From contig NC_134460.1 of NCBI RefSeq assembly GCF_047948215.1, forward strand, positions 150,158,049 to 150,222,048: a stretch of DNA of 64,000 nucleotides. Reading direction: 5' to 3'. This document shows, one piece after another, positions 35,398-46,999 of this stretch (position 1 is its first letter; each line of letters begins with the position of its first letter). Position numbers and translations under genes: made by a program. The notes beneath the pieces are model-generated. The model saw only the letters and a program-made list of their open reading frames with translations. It searched no databases and was not told where the DNA came from. The DNA comes from Lycorma delicatula. Taxonomy: Eukaryota; Arthropoda; Insecta; Hemiptera; Fulgoridae.

Positions 35398-36660
35398 AAG
35401 TAGCGACGGAAGCCGTCTCAGTGATGCACAAACTAAGCAGGATTTCTCGGATGGGCTGTCAAATGTACATGGTATACCGAGGTGGTTTCGAAAGCATGAA
35501 TTCTTACGCGGCGCCCGTTTGGGCACATAAGTTGGAAATGAATAGATTACTTGTTCAAAATTTAAGGAGTGCCCAGCGCAGAGCTTTAATTGTATGCACT
35601 GGTGTTTTTAAAACAACCTCCTACGAGGCTACCACCGTACTGGGAAAGGGCTTTCCCAATCGATTTATTGGTGAAAGTTCAGGCAGACATGTGGAGATTG
35701 CGAAGAGGCCGGTAGGCCGAGGCATTTGGGATACGGTTTCCAGCCGGGCCAATACCAGAACGGAACGATTATCGCAATGCACCGGATCTAAATTTCGTTC
35801 AGTTGCCCATCTTCCGCCTGCGGAAGAGGCTGCAGTGCCTCGTGATGGAACAATGGCAGCTCGAATGGTACACCACGACTAAGGGGAGATCCCTTAGTTT
35901 ATACGGGTTCTGGGGAAATGGTGTTTCTTGAGTTCACTTTTAAGAGCAACGGGTGGCCAGGGGCTCACCAATAATGTTATTTAAGTTATCTGTTTCGGTG
36001 CCGTCTGGCAGCTGATGAGCTGTGCTTCTGCGGGGAGCTCCAGTCAAATGAACGCCTGATGTTTGACTGCCCTGCTCTTGAGGAGGGGTCACTGACCGGG
36101 CCACCTTGGAACTTAGATGTCAAAGGGAAAACCGGTCACTCACAAGCGGCAAGTCAGTGTGGCGAGAGCCGCATTGTCGGACCGTGTGGGAATTCCTTAA
36201 TGTAGTTTACTTAAGGGAAAGACTCCTACCGCACTGCTGTGGGAAACTAACCTAGAGATATATGGCTGAGCACCAGCTAATTAAGGCTCCAAGCGCTTTA
36301 ATATGGTTGGCAGGTACTTTCTGGCATTCAATAACCTAGGCGTGGCAGCGAATTGCTGTCTGGACGAAGTGAATTTTAATTTATGGATGTCAGAGAAATT
36401 TTTAGTAGTTGATGGGTTGAGCCTTTCTATTTTAGTAAATATATGACAAGTGAGCGGTTGGGACACGTAAGCCGGTGGTGTATGGCACCGCGCTTAGTCT
36501 GCTCACACTATTAGATAAGCTCTAGGAGCTATTTTGGACACTGTTCGCTAAACTGTTTCGAGGTTCAATAGCCGTTTGTGGCACAGACATTCAGTTTTAT
36601 GCTGTACGGCGACCTAATGTGCGGGTGAAGGGAGAAATTCCAAGCGAACCGATTCTCGCT
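35398..36660 (+). mobile_element. 5'-truncated non-LTR retrotransposon (family J), 3' part
   Basis: It begins inside the C-terminal region of the reverse-transcriptase protein and continues through the Cys-rich end into a long 3' tail that ends gagaaattccaagcgaacc near 36650. The tail shares cgaggttcaatagccgtttg (36558-36577) with the copies at 30086 and 32346. Compared with the 32346 copy it carries about 260 extra bases between the Cys-rich region and the terminal tail (about 36285-36550). Confidence 0.85.
35421..36130 (+). pseudogene. Non-LTR retrotransposon protein, C-terminal part, frameshifted
   Basis: The first section reads MHKLSRISRMG, YRGGFESMNSYAAPVWAHKL, RSAQRRALIVCTGVFKTTSY and EATTVL, a region downstream of the catalytic reverse-transcriptase core in R1/jockey-like elements. 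A frameshift near 35652 moves the real protein to another frame (IDLLVKVQADMWRLRRGR, a stop, then AFGIRFPAGPIPERNDYRNA and LPIFRLRKRLQCLVMEQWQ), so the second half of the 153-codon open frame is an artefact. After a further stop the Cys-rich end is readable near 36000-36090 (FRCRLAADELCFCGELQSNE, RLMFDCPALEE). Not functional. Confidence 0.85.
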
Positions 36661-37159
36661 ACTTTCAAAATTAGTTTTATGTGATTTTTTTTCGTTACAA
36701 ATTTAAATGTTCTATTTTCAATGTAGCATTATTCCGTGGTTCTTTTGGTAATAACAACCTCTGTGGTTGTTCGACTTGTTTAAAAAACAATGCCACTGAA
36801 CAGGAAACAATGTCCGAATCGGGCTGTAGACAGAGTTGACCTTACCAAATCATATAAATATAACAAGAACGAAACAACTCTTGTTCTTCGTGCTTAAAAT
36901 TGATTGTGAGCGTCTGTCCGAACCCACAGAATACAGTATAAATTAAGGACGAAATTGAAGGAGAAGAACTCGCAATTTCTTATTGCTTTCATTACTGATT
37001 CGTTATTCCTGTTATAGATCGGAATTTCTAGCTCATTAATATTCTGTCCTACGTTTAACACTTTCGCTCGGTTTACTAAAGGTACGTATTAGCTGCATAA
37101 TGAATTTCATAATTCTGGTGTCTTATGTGCTTTATAAACGTCAATCATTAGATTGCTTG
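36661..37159. other. AT-rich spacer
   Basis: No recognised feature. Confidence 0.5.
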
Positions 37160-37680
37160 GACATACTTAGTGTTCCGGGACGTATTCCCCGAGCTTCACG
37201 TACTGATTCAGGACACCAAAATGAGCAAAAAAATTCACATCGGCATAAGTCCTATTTTCTTTGTTTCCTACTGGGTGCCATTTTGTGATTTTCAAAAAAA
37301 AAATATTTATCAGGAACGGATAAACTTTAATTATATCTGGCAAATGTAAGACTAGTGTCTTATTCTGCGAAATAAAAAAAAAATATTGAAACTATAAACT
37401 TTAACGATTTCAAAATGACGGCCATCTTAACTTTTTAATCTTAAATATTTTAGTAATTATTTGTTTGATCACATTTTTACTTGTACGAAATTTATTAAGC
37501 ATTTTATGGTGAACGAAATGACACCTTATTTGTAAAATTCCAATGCAGACAATAACCCTGCAGTACGCTTGCGCACCGTAATGCAAGGTGATAATTTTTA
37601 TTAATTTACTTTTGTTTGTTATTAATAATTTTTATTACATTTAGTGGAGGAAATAAAAACAGACAAAAAGTTACAAAATC
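37160..37680 (+). mobile_element. Non-autonomous family A element, copy 2
   Basis: The left end (gttccgggacgtattccccg, gattcaggacaccaaaatga, gccattttgtgattttc) matches 17881-18020, and the right part (ttatttgtttgatcac, atgacacctta, cgtaatgcaaggtgataatt) matches 18895-19090. It lacks the interior of copy 1 (18150-18880). Near its right end a stretch around 37640-37670 is inverted relative to copy 1. Confidence 0.75.
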
Positions 37681-39002
37681 GGATCGGTCAAGTACGGTCA
37701 ATGTCCCGTATATTTTCGATTGAAAATAGAACTAGTAACGATACGGGTTAGTCTGTCGATTCCATTTTTTTCTACAGGGTTACCATTTAATACGAGACAT
37801 ATCATTTTTATCCTTCCAACGAATTCTCCAGTATGAATTAATAAGTAAGATACGAAATACTATTAAGAATACCATGTAAAAATAAGTTGCGATACATTTT
37901 GTTCATCGCATCGCTTTCCTCGAGATCTAGTTTATGAACGGTTTGAAAAAACCTTAGCTTAACGTAAATATGTTTAGGTAGTGAGTTGTACGTAGAAAAA
38001 ATCTTATATTGAAATAAAAAATGATACTGTTTAGAAAGAAAATGATCAAATGAAAGTTTAAACTTCACAGAATGTATTTTCCATTCCCATTTTTTCGATT
38101 CCATTTTTCGAATAGAGCTGAAGATGGGAATTTTCCATACAGTTTTACGTAGAATTAATAAATACGTCTTTTTGAGTTGAAAAAGAAACTTATGTAGTAG
38201 GCAGATTATCTAATGAAAGTTTAATCCGCAAAGTAATGCGTACCATAAAGCCGTACTTGCTCATAAATAATCCTTTTCTGTAAAAAAAAAAATCACTTAT
38301 TTTGAAAATAAATTTGGAGACAAATTTCTGTTTTGAAAATGTATGATTGTATGCGCTAACAGTCTTCAATATAAAAATTAAATAAATCGTGAAAAATACT
38401 TGACAGGATGTGTTTTATATGTATCGTATATTTGCCTGCATATAAAATTTTGAGGCTCAAAAATCTCCAAACTACATCAGTTTCATTGAAATTTATATAT
38501 GCATGTTAAAATTTGTTGTAAATTGATCGAATCGTTGTTAACCGATCAGTGTAAATTGATCTCAGTGGGACCACTTTTGAAGTCTGAATATTTTTACAGT
38601 AGTTACTTTAGGACTTTAATGCGCCCCAATAAAAAAAACAATAATACTAATCGAAAAACTGTTTTTTGTGGAATAAAATATTTTTATTCAGGATTCTTAA
38701 ATACGATTCATATATCAAAAATCATTTTTTTTTATTTAATAAAATGAATTTTGAAGGTACGGAAATGTGGAAAAACCCTATTTTAAAGATTATAGATGTA
38801 GTTTCGGCGTCTCTCTGTCAAGTTGTCGTACTTTCCAGAAGGGGCGCTAGTGAAGCCCCTCGATATTTTAGATTTATTTGTAATTATAATCTTCATATGG
38901 TTTTGGAGTGAACTGGCGATTTAGAAGTGTTTAGTTTATATTTTTCGCATGGAATATTAACTAGGTCGCCCTGTAATTGTTTTCTCTTAGTTTTTTAATG
39001 AT
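37681..39002. other. AT-rich sequence without recognisable gene
   Basis: Several 60-90 codon open frames occur but none shows recognisable motifs; their composition matches the surrounding DNA. Confidence 0.5.
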
Positions 39003-39272
39003 ACCCGCCGGGTTGGTTAACTGGTCATCGAAAATCAGTTGATTTCGAAGTCGAGAGTTCTAAGGTTCAAATCCTAGTAAAGGCAGTTGTTTTCATACGG
39101 ATTTGAATGCTATATGTAGATACCGGTGTTATTTCGCAGTCGGTTTTCGGTTAACCTCGCATCTTGGAAACGGTCGACCTGATATTGTATAAGACTACGC
39201 TTCGCTTACATTCATACATATCATCCTCTCAAGTAATACCTTGCGGTGGTTCCGGAGACTAAACAGAAAAAG
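39003..39272 (+). mobile_element. tRNA-derived SINE (family S2), near full length
   Basis: Head ggttggttaactggtc (A-box-like), gatttcgaagtcgagagtt, B box ggttcaaatcc, then gataccggtgttatttcgc, ggaaacggtcgacctga, tgtataagactacgcttcgc, and end ggttccggagactaaacag followed by a short A-rich tail. No clear target-site duplication was seen. Confidence 0.92.
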
Positions 39273-39304
39273 AAAGCTTGTAGAGTGAAGAATAAGCCGT
39301 TGCA

Positions 39305-39541
39305 TTTGTGTTTTAGAGTTCGTCATGATTCTGTGAGCCACGTCCCTTGTAGCAGTGCCGATTCACAACGCGGCCGTATATACTATATACAGCTCAATCA
39401 TTACGCATATATAGGCACCGTATAATTAATTTGTCATATAGTAGTCGATATAATGAAAAGTTTATATAGCGTTATGTATTTTCAGTTCTATTTAACCCTT
39501 GATCTTTTCATACGATTGCCCTTTTGTTCTCGTGTTCAATT
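39305..39541 (-). repeat. Dispersed repeat, copy 2 (inverted copy of 9034-9264)
   Basis: Reverse complement shares gaacacgagaacaaa, tatgaaaagatcaaggg, atgacaaattaatta and ggccgcgttgtgaatcggca with 9034-9264. It starts about 30 bp after the SINE at 39003. Confidence 0.8.
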
Positions 39542-41397
39542 TTGAGATGCTTGTAAATCGTTGCCTGAATACTCGTACGCGCCGTTTGTTTACTTCAACT
39601 CTAAGCTAACCGAATGCGATATGGTAATTTTTTTATTAGCCCCGCTTGCTATTTTTACAAGGAATAATACGATTTCAACGAACTTCAATTCGTAATGGGA
39701 TTAATTATTTACATCGTCTGCACTCCTTGTAATTTAAAAATTCTGACCGGATTCGGATAGACCATTAAAAGATTGTAGAAACGGTACTTCATTTTTTGAT
39801 ATCGAATCGGGAAGTTGTTCAAAACGGCGGTTAAATGTTACGTATATATGTTTGCGTGTCGGACAACATTGTACAATGTTAACTGAAGTTCATTTTTGTA
39901 GTATAAGCTTGTGTATATTCTTTACCGGTTTTAATTTAGAATATTAGCCCTGAACGCGATTGTGAATCCTTAAAACTCTTGTTTCTTATTTTTCCAGTAT
40001 ATTTCTGTTTTTCTATAGACAATTTAGACGATTTCAATTTAAACGCCTCGAATCGCATTAAAAGTTACTTATTGCGCTAAAAATAATGCGATGAAGTCAG
40101 GAGGTGTGGTCTACAATTATTATCTCGTATTCGATCCGTGAGAATTGTTTTTATATCGCTTAAACCAAATAGGAAAACTGTAAAAACCTACGTCAGTATA
40201 TTTCTTCCGGGTTTTGATGTTTTATAGCTTTAATGAGCGACATGCGTAATTAAAATTTATGTCGTTTTGTTATTCGTAAGACAATGTAATGATAAATTAT
40301 TATCTCCTACTTATATGAAAGCCTGAATGTTCGAGAAGAATTCTAATAAAATAATTAATTTACGTCAAAATAATGGAATATTTAATAATTTATTCGTAAG
40401 TATATAAACAAGGACATAAAGAAATGAGTTACGTCATCCGAGTATTTTAATCTTCGTGGAATAACATCGGGAACTATGTGTTGCAGCTTATAATTATGTC
40501 ACAGGAAATGCGATATTTTTTCCCTGCATATTTCTTTCTACGTTCACGTAATCGCATCGCTATTTGACAAACATTTACTGTTCTGTCCGGTTAAAAACAC
40601 AAAAAAAGCAACCAAGATTAGGAATACTTATATTTTAATGCTGTAATCTGTAGAAAAGTATAGAAAATTGTTTTAAAATTACTCTTATTACTATTTTATC
40701 TATAAAAACTTTTCAAAAGAGATCTGTATCAAAAAATAAATGTATAACAACACGCGCGCGCGCACATGCATATAATATCATATTAATGCTCTATAATTAC
40801 GTTAGTGCAGAGTAATTTCTATGATGCCGTGTAAGATATTTTATTCTCCACTCGTTTTTCTAATTATAATTAATTTAAAAGTACGCATCCTAGCAACGAT
40901 ACAAATTATATTATAATTTACATAAGTAATGCACTTCTCAATATCTTTTATTATTTTTTTTTAAATTTAATCTTATGAATTATCTTTGAACTGTATTCCG
41001 GTTGAGATTTAATAAATAAATAAATATTTATTTGTAATCTGTTCTTAATAATAGACAATATGTATTATTATCATCTCGTCTACAGTCAGGGATGTTATTC
41101 CTGGGATATTAATCAAATTCCCATATTATAATCGGCGACCCCAAATTGTGCACAAGTTGGCTTTAAGTCATTACACGAACCGCGCACTGTCTCCTAGATT
41201 TTGTTTTATAACCGACGAATTGAGCACTTTTTACCTGAGTTAAATAAATAAATAATAATGTAGGTTAAGTTAGGTTTTATTCTAATACGAAAACGCTTAT
41301 TAAAAAAGATACTTTTTCGTTTTACGTCCCCCCAATTTTTTCACATTAAAATTATTTATATAGGTTGTTTTATAATAATTGACGAATAAAACATTAG
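39542..41397. other. AT-rich sequence without recognisable gene
   Basis: No coding similarity. A short CG-alternating tract lies at 40751-40764. Confidence 0.55.
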
Positions 41398-41622
41398 AAA
41401 GAACACACTAACTTCCTGTTTTATACCGGTCATTTTAAACATTCTCCATATTAACGTATTTTACATATTAGATATTGCTTATAATTATAAATATAATCTA
41501 ACCGAACTTAACCTACGCTCGCTAATCTTAATATACGCTTTATTCCCTAATATATTAATATGTAAAATATGTTAATATATTTAAAATGGCCGGTATAAAA
41601 CAGCATGTTACTGTGTTTTCTT
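41398..41622. mobile_element. Small MITE with about 70-bp terminal inverted repeats
   Basis: The left arm (41398-41470: aagaacacactaac, ctgttttataccgg, cattttaaa, ttttacatatta) matches the reverse complement of the right arm (41550-41622: taatatgtaaaat, ttaaaatggccggtataaaa, cagcatgttactgtgtt). The centre is about 80 bp with no coding capacity. No clear target duplication. Confidence 0.82.
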
Positions 41623-42146
41623 AAAATTGATTTAACTTGGGTGGGCCTTGTAAAATTTTCCATTAAATCTTGAGTGAAACGATTCCCAGCAGTTCGTTAT
41701 TCTTTCTAAATTACAGTAGCTGTGAAACCGACGCATGGGTAAAGGTAACACTGCGTTTTTAGATATTTGGGTATCGATCAAATTATTCGAATTTAGTTTT
41801 CATCTTTTATCGTGTAGTTGTTCGATTAACTAAATCGAAAATAAAATAAACAGATACTTCAGAAGGTTCCAAAAACGGTAAACCGTTCTTCCGCTTTACT
41901 TTTAGTAGTTTTTTACTTCGTTACCGAATCCAGCTCCTGAAATTTTCTGCTCCGACTCTGGCCAATAGTAAAACGACAACCGGTTAATAGCATAGCATTT
42001 CAGGCCAAACTGATAACGAGTTGTGAATACGTTTTTCGAAATCGACTGCTGCTATTTAGGATGTGACTCAAAATTTAAATTTAAAAATTTAGTTTTTAAT
42101 ATATGAAATACATCTTGTTAGGTCTTTTGCAAATTTATCTCGTCTT
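41623..42146. other. AT-rich spacer
   Basis: No recognised feature. Confidence 0.5.
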
Positions 42147-42232
42147 TTTTCTGTTTAGCCTCCGGAACCACCGTAAGGTATTATCTGAAAATAAATGAGG
42201 ATGATATGTATGAATATAAATGAAGTGTATGT
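42147..42232 (-). mobile_element. SINE S2, 3' fragment only
   Basis: On the minus strand it corresponds to the last 85 bp or so of S2: cttcatttatattcatacat, atcatcctcattta and ccggaggctaaacag. The tRNA-like head is absent, which is a typical 5' truncation. Confidence 0.85.
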
Positions 42233-43373
42233 AGGCTTCGTGTTTAATCAATTAATCTGACAAGGAGTAAAATTAATAACACTTCGCGCCCGTTTAGTAT
42301 TACATGCAAAGTAAATAACTGTGTGAAACAATTCAAATCACAACGTACCGTCTAAATAAATATCGTATCGCATAAAACTTCCAAATTATTTTCGCAAGAA
42401 AAGCAATTATAAAAAGGTAAAATATTAATATTTTTCAGGTGATAACGGTATGATGTTCCGTGGTAGGCTCAGCGACAAAACAATATTTTCTTCGTAAATA
42501 AAATCTTATAATTTTATTTTAAATAAAGTGGTGGAAATATCTTTTGATCGGTTTAGTAAAAACTGGGAAAGAAAGGACCTTTCATTTAAATCGAGATGTT
42601 TTGTTCAGTTATATAAAAACAGATATTGTCTGGTTTGATCGACGTGACTGATCGAAATTTAAACTTGGCAAATAAAGGCATTTTAATTAATTACGGAAGT
42701 ATTGATTAAATAATACATATTTAGAAAAAAATATATATAATTTCAAAAGAATCGCATTTTAAAACTTTTCTGGGTTAAAGCGATTATTTAAATATTTTTT
42801 AGTCGAATTTGTAAACTACATGTTATTTTTGCATTATAATCAAAATTTATCGCAATTTGTATTATTCGAAATTAATTTTCTCAAAAAGGTAAAAAGGAAT
42901 AATAAACAATTTTATTTTTATCGCTAATTAAATCCTGTTTTACGGAACGTTTCCTAAAATCTTCAAGTTATTACCGCAAAATTGTCGGAAACAAAACATG
43001 TTCTAATTTGAAAGCCGTTAGAAAATCTGTCAGTTTTAGAAAAAAATATTGTATGGAAGTACTTCATCTTGATGCGATGTTGAGTTCTTAATACAAAAAT
43101 AATTATTTTTTCAGTCGCTTTTTTATCACACAAAATGTTGTTTTGTACGGTATGCCCCACGAATATAGCGGGTTGGGTATCCAACTGTCTGTTTTGCACG
43201 TGTTAATTTTTAATAATAGATGAAAATAAATTTAAAAAATTTCCACAAATTAAATTTTTAATTTGTTCAGTTTGATATTCTTCTATCTTTTGTGTAAAAG
43301 AATTTCAAGTCATATATTCATATATATAAAATAATAAAGATTAAACTTTTTTCCGTGTATATATATACACATA

Positions 43374-43376
<3 letters not shown>
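42233..43376. other. AT-rich sequence without recognisable gene
   Basis: The 78-codon minus-strand open frame at 42963-43199 shows no recognisable motif. Confidence 0.5.

Positions 43377-43408
<32 letters not shown>
43377..43408. repeat. (GT)16 microsatellite
   Basis: Uninterrupted GT units immediately left of the long-TIR element. Confidence 0.95.
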
Positions 43409-43411
<3 letters not shown>

Positions 43412-43416
43412 TACAA

Positions 43417-45195
43417 ACTGTAACAAGAAGTTCTCCCAAGACTAATATAAACTATTTAACTAGTGAAAATAATAGATAAAGTTTATATAAACAAATATCC
43501 TAAAATGCTTTGTTTGCAGGTTACGGTAGTGAAAGATTTCTCTAGAATATCAGCTACCCCGGTGAAATGAGGTAGAACTGAAATTTTTAGGTTTTAATTA
43601 AGGGGCAGAATTAGTGATTACTTATAGTTTTTTACCTGAAAAATCGAATAAAACAGATTCCAGAAGCTGTCTTCAGTAGTTTTTGAGAAATTTAGGGTGA
43701 AAAATTATTAAATAGGTGATAAACACATAAAGCATTTAAACTAACCACTACTACCTGTTGAAAATTTAATTTTGAACAAATTGGTTTAAGATAAGTTAAA
43801 TAAAACAAAGAAAAGAGTTTTATTTTGAAAGAGTACATTACTGCAGTTGTCAGAAAAGCACTTATTTAAATTAAACAAAATCCAGATTCGGTTTTGGTGA
43901 TGTGAAAAATTTGTAAAAACAAAATTTACTGTTAAAAATGAAAAAAAAACCCTGAATTACATAACAATTTTCAAACAAAAATTATATAAATAATAATGTT
44001 TTTATTAATGACAGAAATACAGTAGATTATTTAAAAAAATTTTTTTAAAAGTTGGAAGTAAAACAATAACAGCTAATCAACAATGCTGTTTTAGTGTATA
44101 AATCATTCTGTAATGTATATTAAGTATATCGGGTACAATGAATTATGCTGTCGTTAGCGAAGGTTTTCTGTGAATTTTATTTTGAACGTGATCGGTTTGT
44201 CATCGAAGTAATGCCGTACTTATTTACAGCAGAGGAATAAGCTGATATAGTCTTCATTTTCGGTGTCTGTAATGGTATTACTACTGTTGCTAGATTAGAA
44301 TATGAAATAATTTTTTTTTTTTTAATCGTAGGACTACAGCACGCCACCCCGCTTCGCTTCTGCCGTTTCCGCTCGCTTAAATCATTATCCTGAGAATTGG
44401 ATCGGTCGTAGAGGTCCTAATTCTTGGCCACCAACATTTCCTGATCTAACGCCTTTAGATTTTTGCGTCTGCGGATGGTTGGAAAAAATTGCACGCAAAA
44501 GAAAAATACATTCTCGTGAGGAATTAACTGTGCGCATTATGGATGCGGCTGAGCAACGTAAGGTTAGCCCTCAAGAACTGAAATGAGCAACAAAAGCAGT
44601 TCAAAAGCGTGTCAAAATCTGTTGAAAATAGCAGGCTCATTTTTAAACATATTTTAAAAACTGGTAGAATACACGTGCAATGAGTTCTACGTACAATGCA
44701 CTTTGGTGTAATATACTGTTTCTAAATAAAATTCGAATTTTTCTTACTTTTCTTTGTTTTAATCAACCTTATCATCATATAGACCAATTTGGCCAGAATT
44801 AGATTCTGTACAGCTTTATTTGTTGGATTTACGTGTTTATTACCCGTTTAACAAAGTTATTGTATGTCAGATATGTAAAACAGGGTTTCTTACTCCAATT
44901 TATTGAATTTCACCCCAGATTTCTCAAAAAATTATGTGGATATTGTTCTGGGAGCTATTTTATTCGAGTTTTCAGGTTAAAAACCGTAAGGTATCACTAA
45001 TTCTGCTCCTGAAGTAACAACCTAAAAATTTCCGTACGATGTCGTTTCACCGGGGTTGCTGAAATCCAAGCGAAATATTCCACTAGCCGTAACTCGCAAG
45101 CGAAGCAGTTTAGGAAGTATGTTTATATTCACTTTTTCCATTACTTTCACGAGTAGAATTGGTTTTGAAAGTCCGGGGAAAAATTCGTGGTATAC
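43417..45195 (+). mobile_element. Long-TIR mariner-like element, copy 2 (L family)
   Basis: The left arm (from 43417) and the reverse complement of the right arm (to 45195) match over roughly 400 bp. Shared blocks include agtgaaaataat, aaccccggtgaaa / taccccggtgaaa, ctgaaatttttaggt, ggcagaattagtgatta, cctgaaaaatcgaataaaa, tttttgagaaat and aaaacaaagaaaag. The same arms occur in copies 1 and 3. The length is about 1.78 kb. Inside lies a deleted transposase on the plus strand. Confidence 0.88.
44207..44640 (+). pseudogene. Transposase of L-family copy 2, internally deleted
   Basis: The N-terminus is readable at 44214-44310 (YLFTAEE, stop, ADIVFIFGVCNG, TTVARLEY). It is followed after a T-run almost directly by the catalytic C-terminus: IGRRGPNSWPPTFPDLTPL, DFCVCGWLEKIARKRKIHS, REELTVRIMDAAEQRKVSPQ, ELK and a TGA, then ATKAVQKRVKIC. 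The middle of the protein, including the first two catalytic Asp, is missing. The third Asp (PLDF) is present. Confidence 0.85.
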
Positions 45196-46199
45196 CTGTA
45201 TTGAATTGTATTTGAATTGTCAGAAATTCATTGCCGGCTTTTTTGTGTTCATTAAAAGGACATTTTGTAATTTCTTCCTTGTTTTATCCTGGCAAAAAAA
45301 GAAATAAGAAAAAATCGTGCTTTTATTATAAAACGATATATTTTAGAAATCAATTAACCTATAATTTTTATATTAATTTTTCATCCCCTAATTCGTAGAA
45401 AATATATTCTTTCTTTTACGATTTATAATAATTTAAATAATAGTCATTAAAGTCTTATCAACACAAAACAAAGGAAATAATAAATTGCGTGATTTGAATA
45501 TCTTTATCTATTGTAAGCAATGCAAGGTTCAAGTTTTATTTATATCTTGAGTGAGTTTAAAGTAATCATAAAATTATTCTTATATTATTTTTTAGGATGT
45601 GTGAAATTTTTATATTATATATATTTTTTTTTAAATTAAAGCTAAATTTAGGTAAATTTAGGTTCTATGTCTTTTGTTCATGTTAAGTATATTTGCCCGA
45701 TTCTTTTCAAATTTCAGCATTATCCTAGTCATATTAATCTGTAAATATATATATTTACACGTTTTTAAATTATTAAGCAAGGAGAAGCCCCTAAGGAACT
45801 TAGGAACTAAGAAACTAAGAAAACAGAGTATGAGACGTCCTTGGCGTACAGTGATGTAGGATAGTTACGACGTTCCTTCCCACCTCAGACATATACATAC
45901 CTATTTATGATTCATGCATTGGCAAATTAACAAAAATCATCGTAATAGTTTTATGATCTATACTATGATACAAACGCAAAGATAGTTATTGTTTGTCTAA
46001 CAAAACTACTCGATCAATCGCAACTAAATATTTATCCATGTTTCAACTTTTAACGAATTGAATTAATGAACTGTGAGTCTCTATCAGTGTGTGAACTGAA
46101 TAATTCGAATCGATCGAATGATTAATATTACAAAAATAATAAAATTAAATGTACGTTAAATAAAATAATATTAATTAGATTTAGGACATGTCTGTTTAA
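45196..46199. other. AT-rich sequence without recognisable gene
   Basis: Nothing recognisable is visible. Confidence 0.55.
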
Positions 46200-46345
46200 T
46201 AATAATGGGATCCCGCGGGGACATCGTGTGAGACTAGAGCGGTGAGTATGCGAGCAACTCCTTCGAGGCTACACTGATTATCACCATCAACCGGGGGTTA
46301 CAAACGGGGTCCCCCTGGAGCGCTGTTATAATATCTCTACAAACA
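46200..46345. other. GC-richer patch of unknown nature
   Basis: A short GC-richer stretch (gatcccgcggggacatcg to tggagcgctg) within AT-rich DNA. It includes a strong splice-donor-like gcg/gtgagtatg near 46240. I cannot tell whether it is a host exon, a promoter or a repeat fragment. Confidence 0.35.
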
Positions 46346-46774
46346 ATCGTCCGATTTACAAAATTCAAACGGGGTATTTGTAAGTAGGTTGAAGGGTAAC
46401 TTTGGCACGGATCAGGTACACTCTCGATCTAAAGATCACGGGGTATATATATATAGAGCTTGTCTGTTGGTTACCGAATCACGCGATAACCGGCCGACCG
46501 CCCGAAAAATATTCATGATTTGTTCGCTCCCAAGGATGGTGAAGTTATGAATTAAAGATACTCCATATGGAAAAAATCGATTAATTTTTACTTCGTTATT
46601 GTATTTCTGCCATTATGGCAAAGAAACAAGATATGAGTTTCCCGTTGTCAAAGCTATATTTACTTTATTTACCGTAGTTACTGTTATTCTATCTTTTGTA
46701 ATTTATTTTTTTTTTAACTTTTTTTAGTTGTTTACTACGTATAACTATTATTTATCATCATTAAACTCACAACC
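46346..46774. other. AT-rich spacer
   Basis: No recognised feature. Confidence 0.5.
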
Positions 46775-46995
46775 GTGAGGGTAACGTACAGTGCGAGGGT
46801 CCAGGGGGAGAAGGCCTCTGAGCAGATGGGAATGGTGACCGAAGCAAGCCCTACAGATGTCCAGGGTGTCGGTCCCCTTGGAAAATTGGGAATGGCGAGC
46901 GAAGCGAGCTCTGCGGCCATGGGGGAGGTCCCTGAGTTGGCTCCAGGATTCGTCTTGGCTGACCTGAGTTCCGAGGATCCAGGTTCTGGCTAGAT
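46775..46995 (+). other. GC-richer patch with an unrecognised 72-codon open frame
   Basis: The open frame 46775-46993 encodes a Gly/Ala/Ser/Glu-rich peptide with an internal imperfect repeat (QMGMVTEASPTDV and KLGMASEASSAAM, about 75 bp apart). The underlying DNA repeats as gatgggaatggtgaccgaag and attgggaatggcgagcgaag. Composition differs clearly from the flanks. I do not recognise it, and a minisatellite-like fragment is as likely as an exon. Confidence 0.35.
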
Positions 46996-46999
46996 GGGC

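Noticed and set aside
35421..35882. 153-codon open frame as an intact protein
   Set aside because: Only the first half is in the frame of the LINE protein. After about 35652 the true protein continues in another frame, so the second half is not a real sequence.
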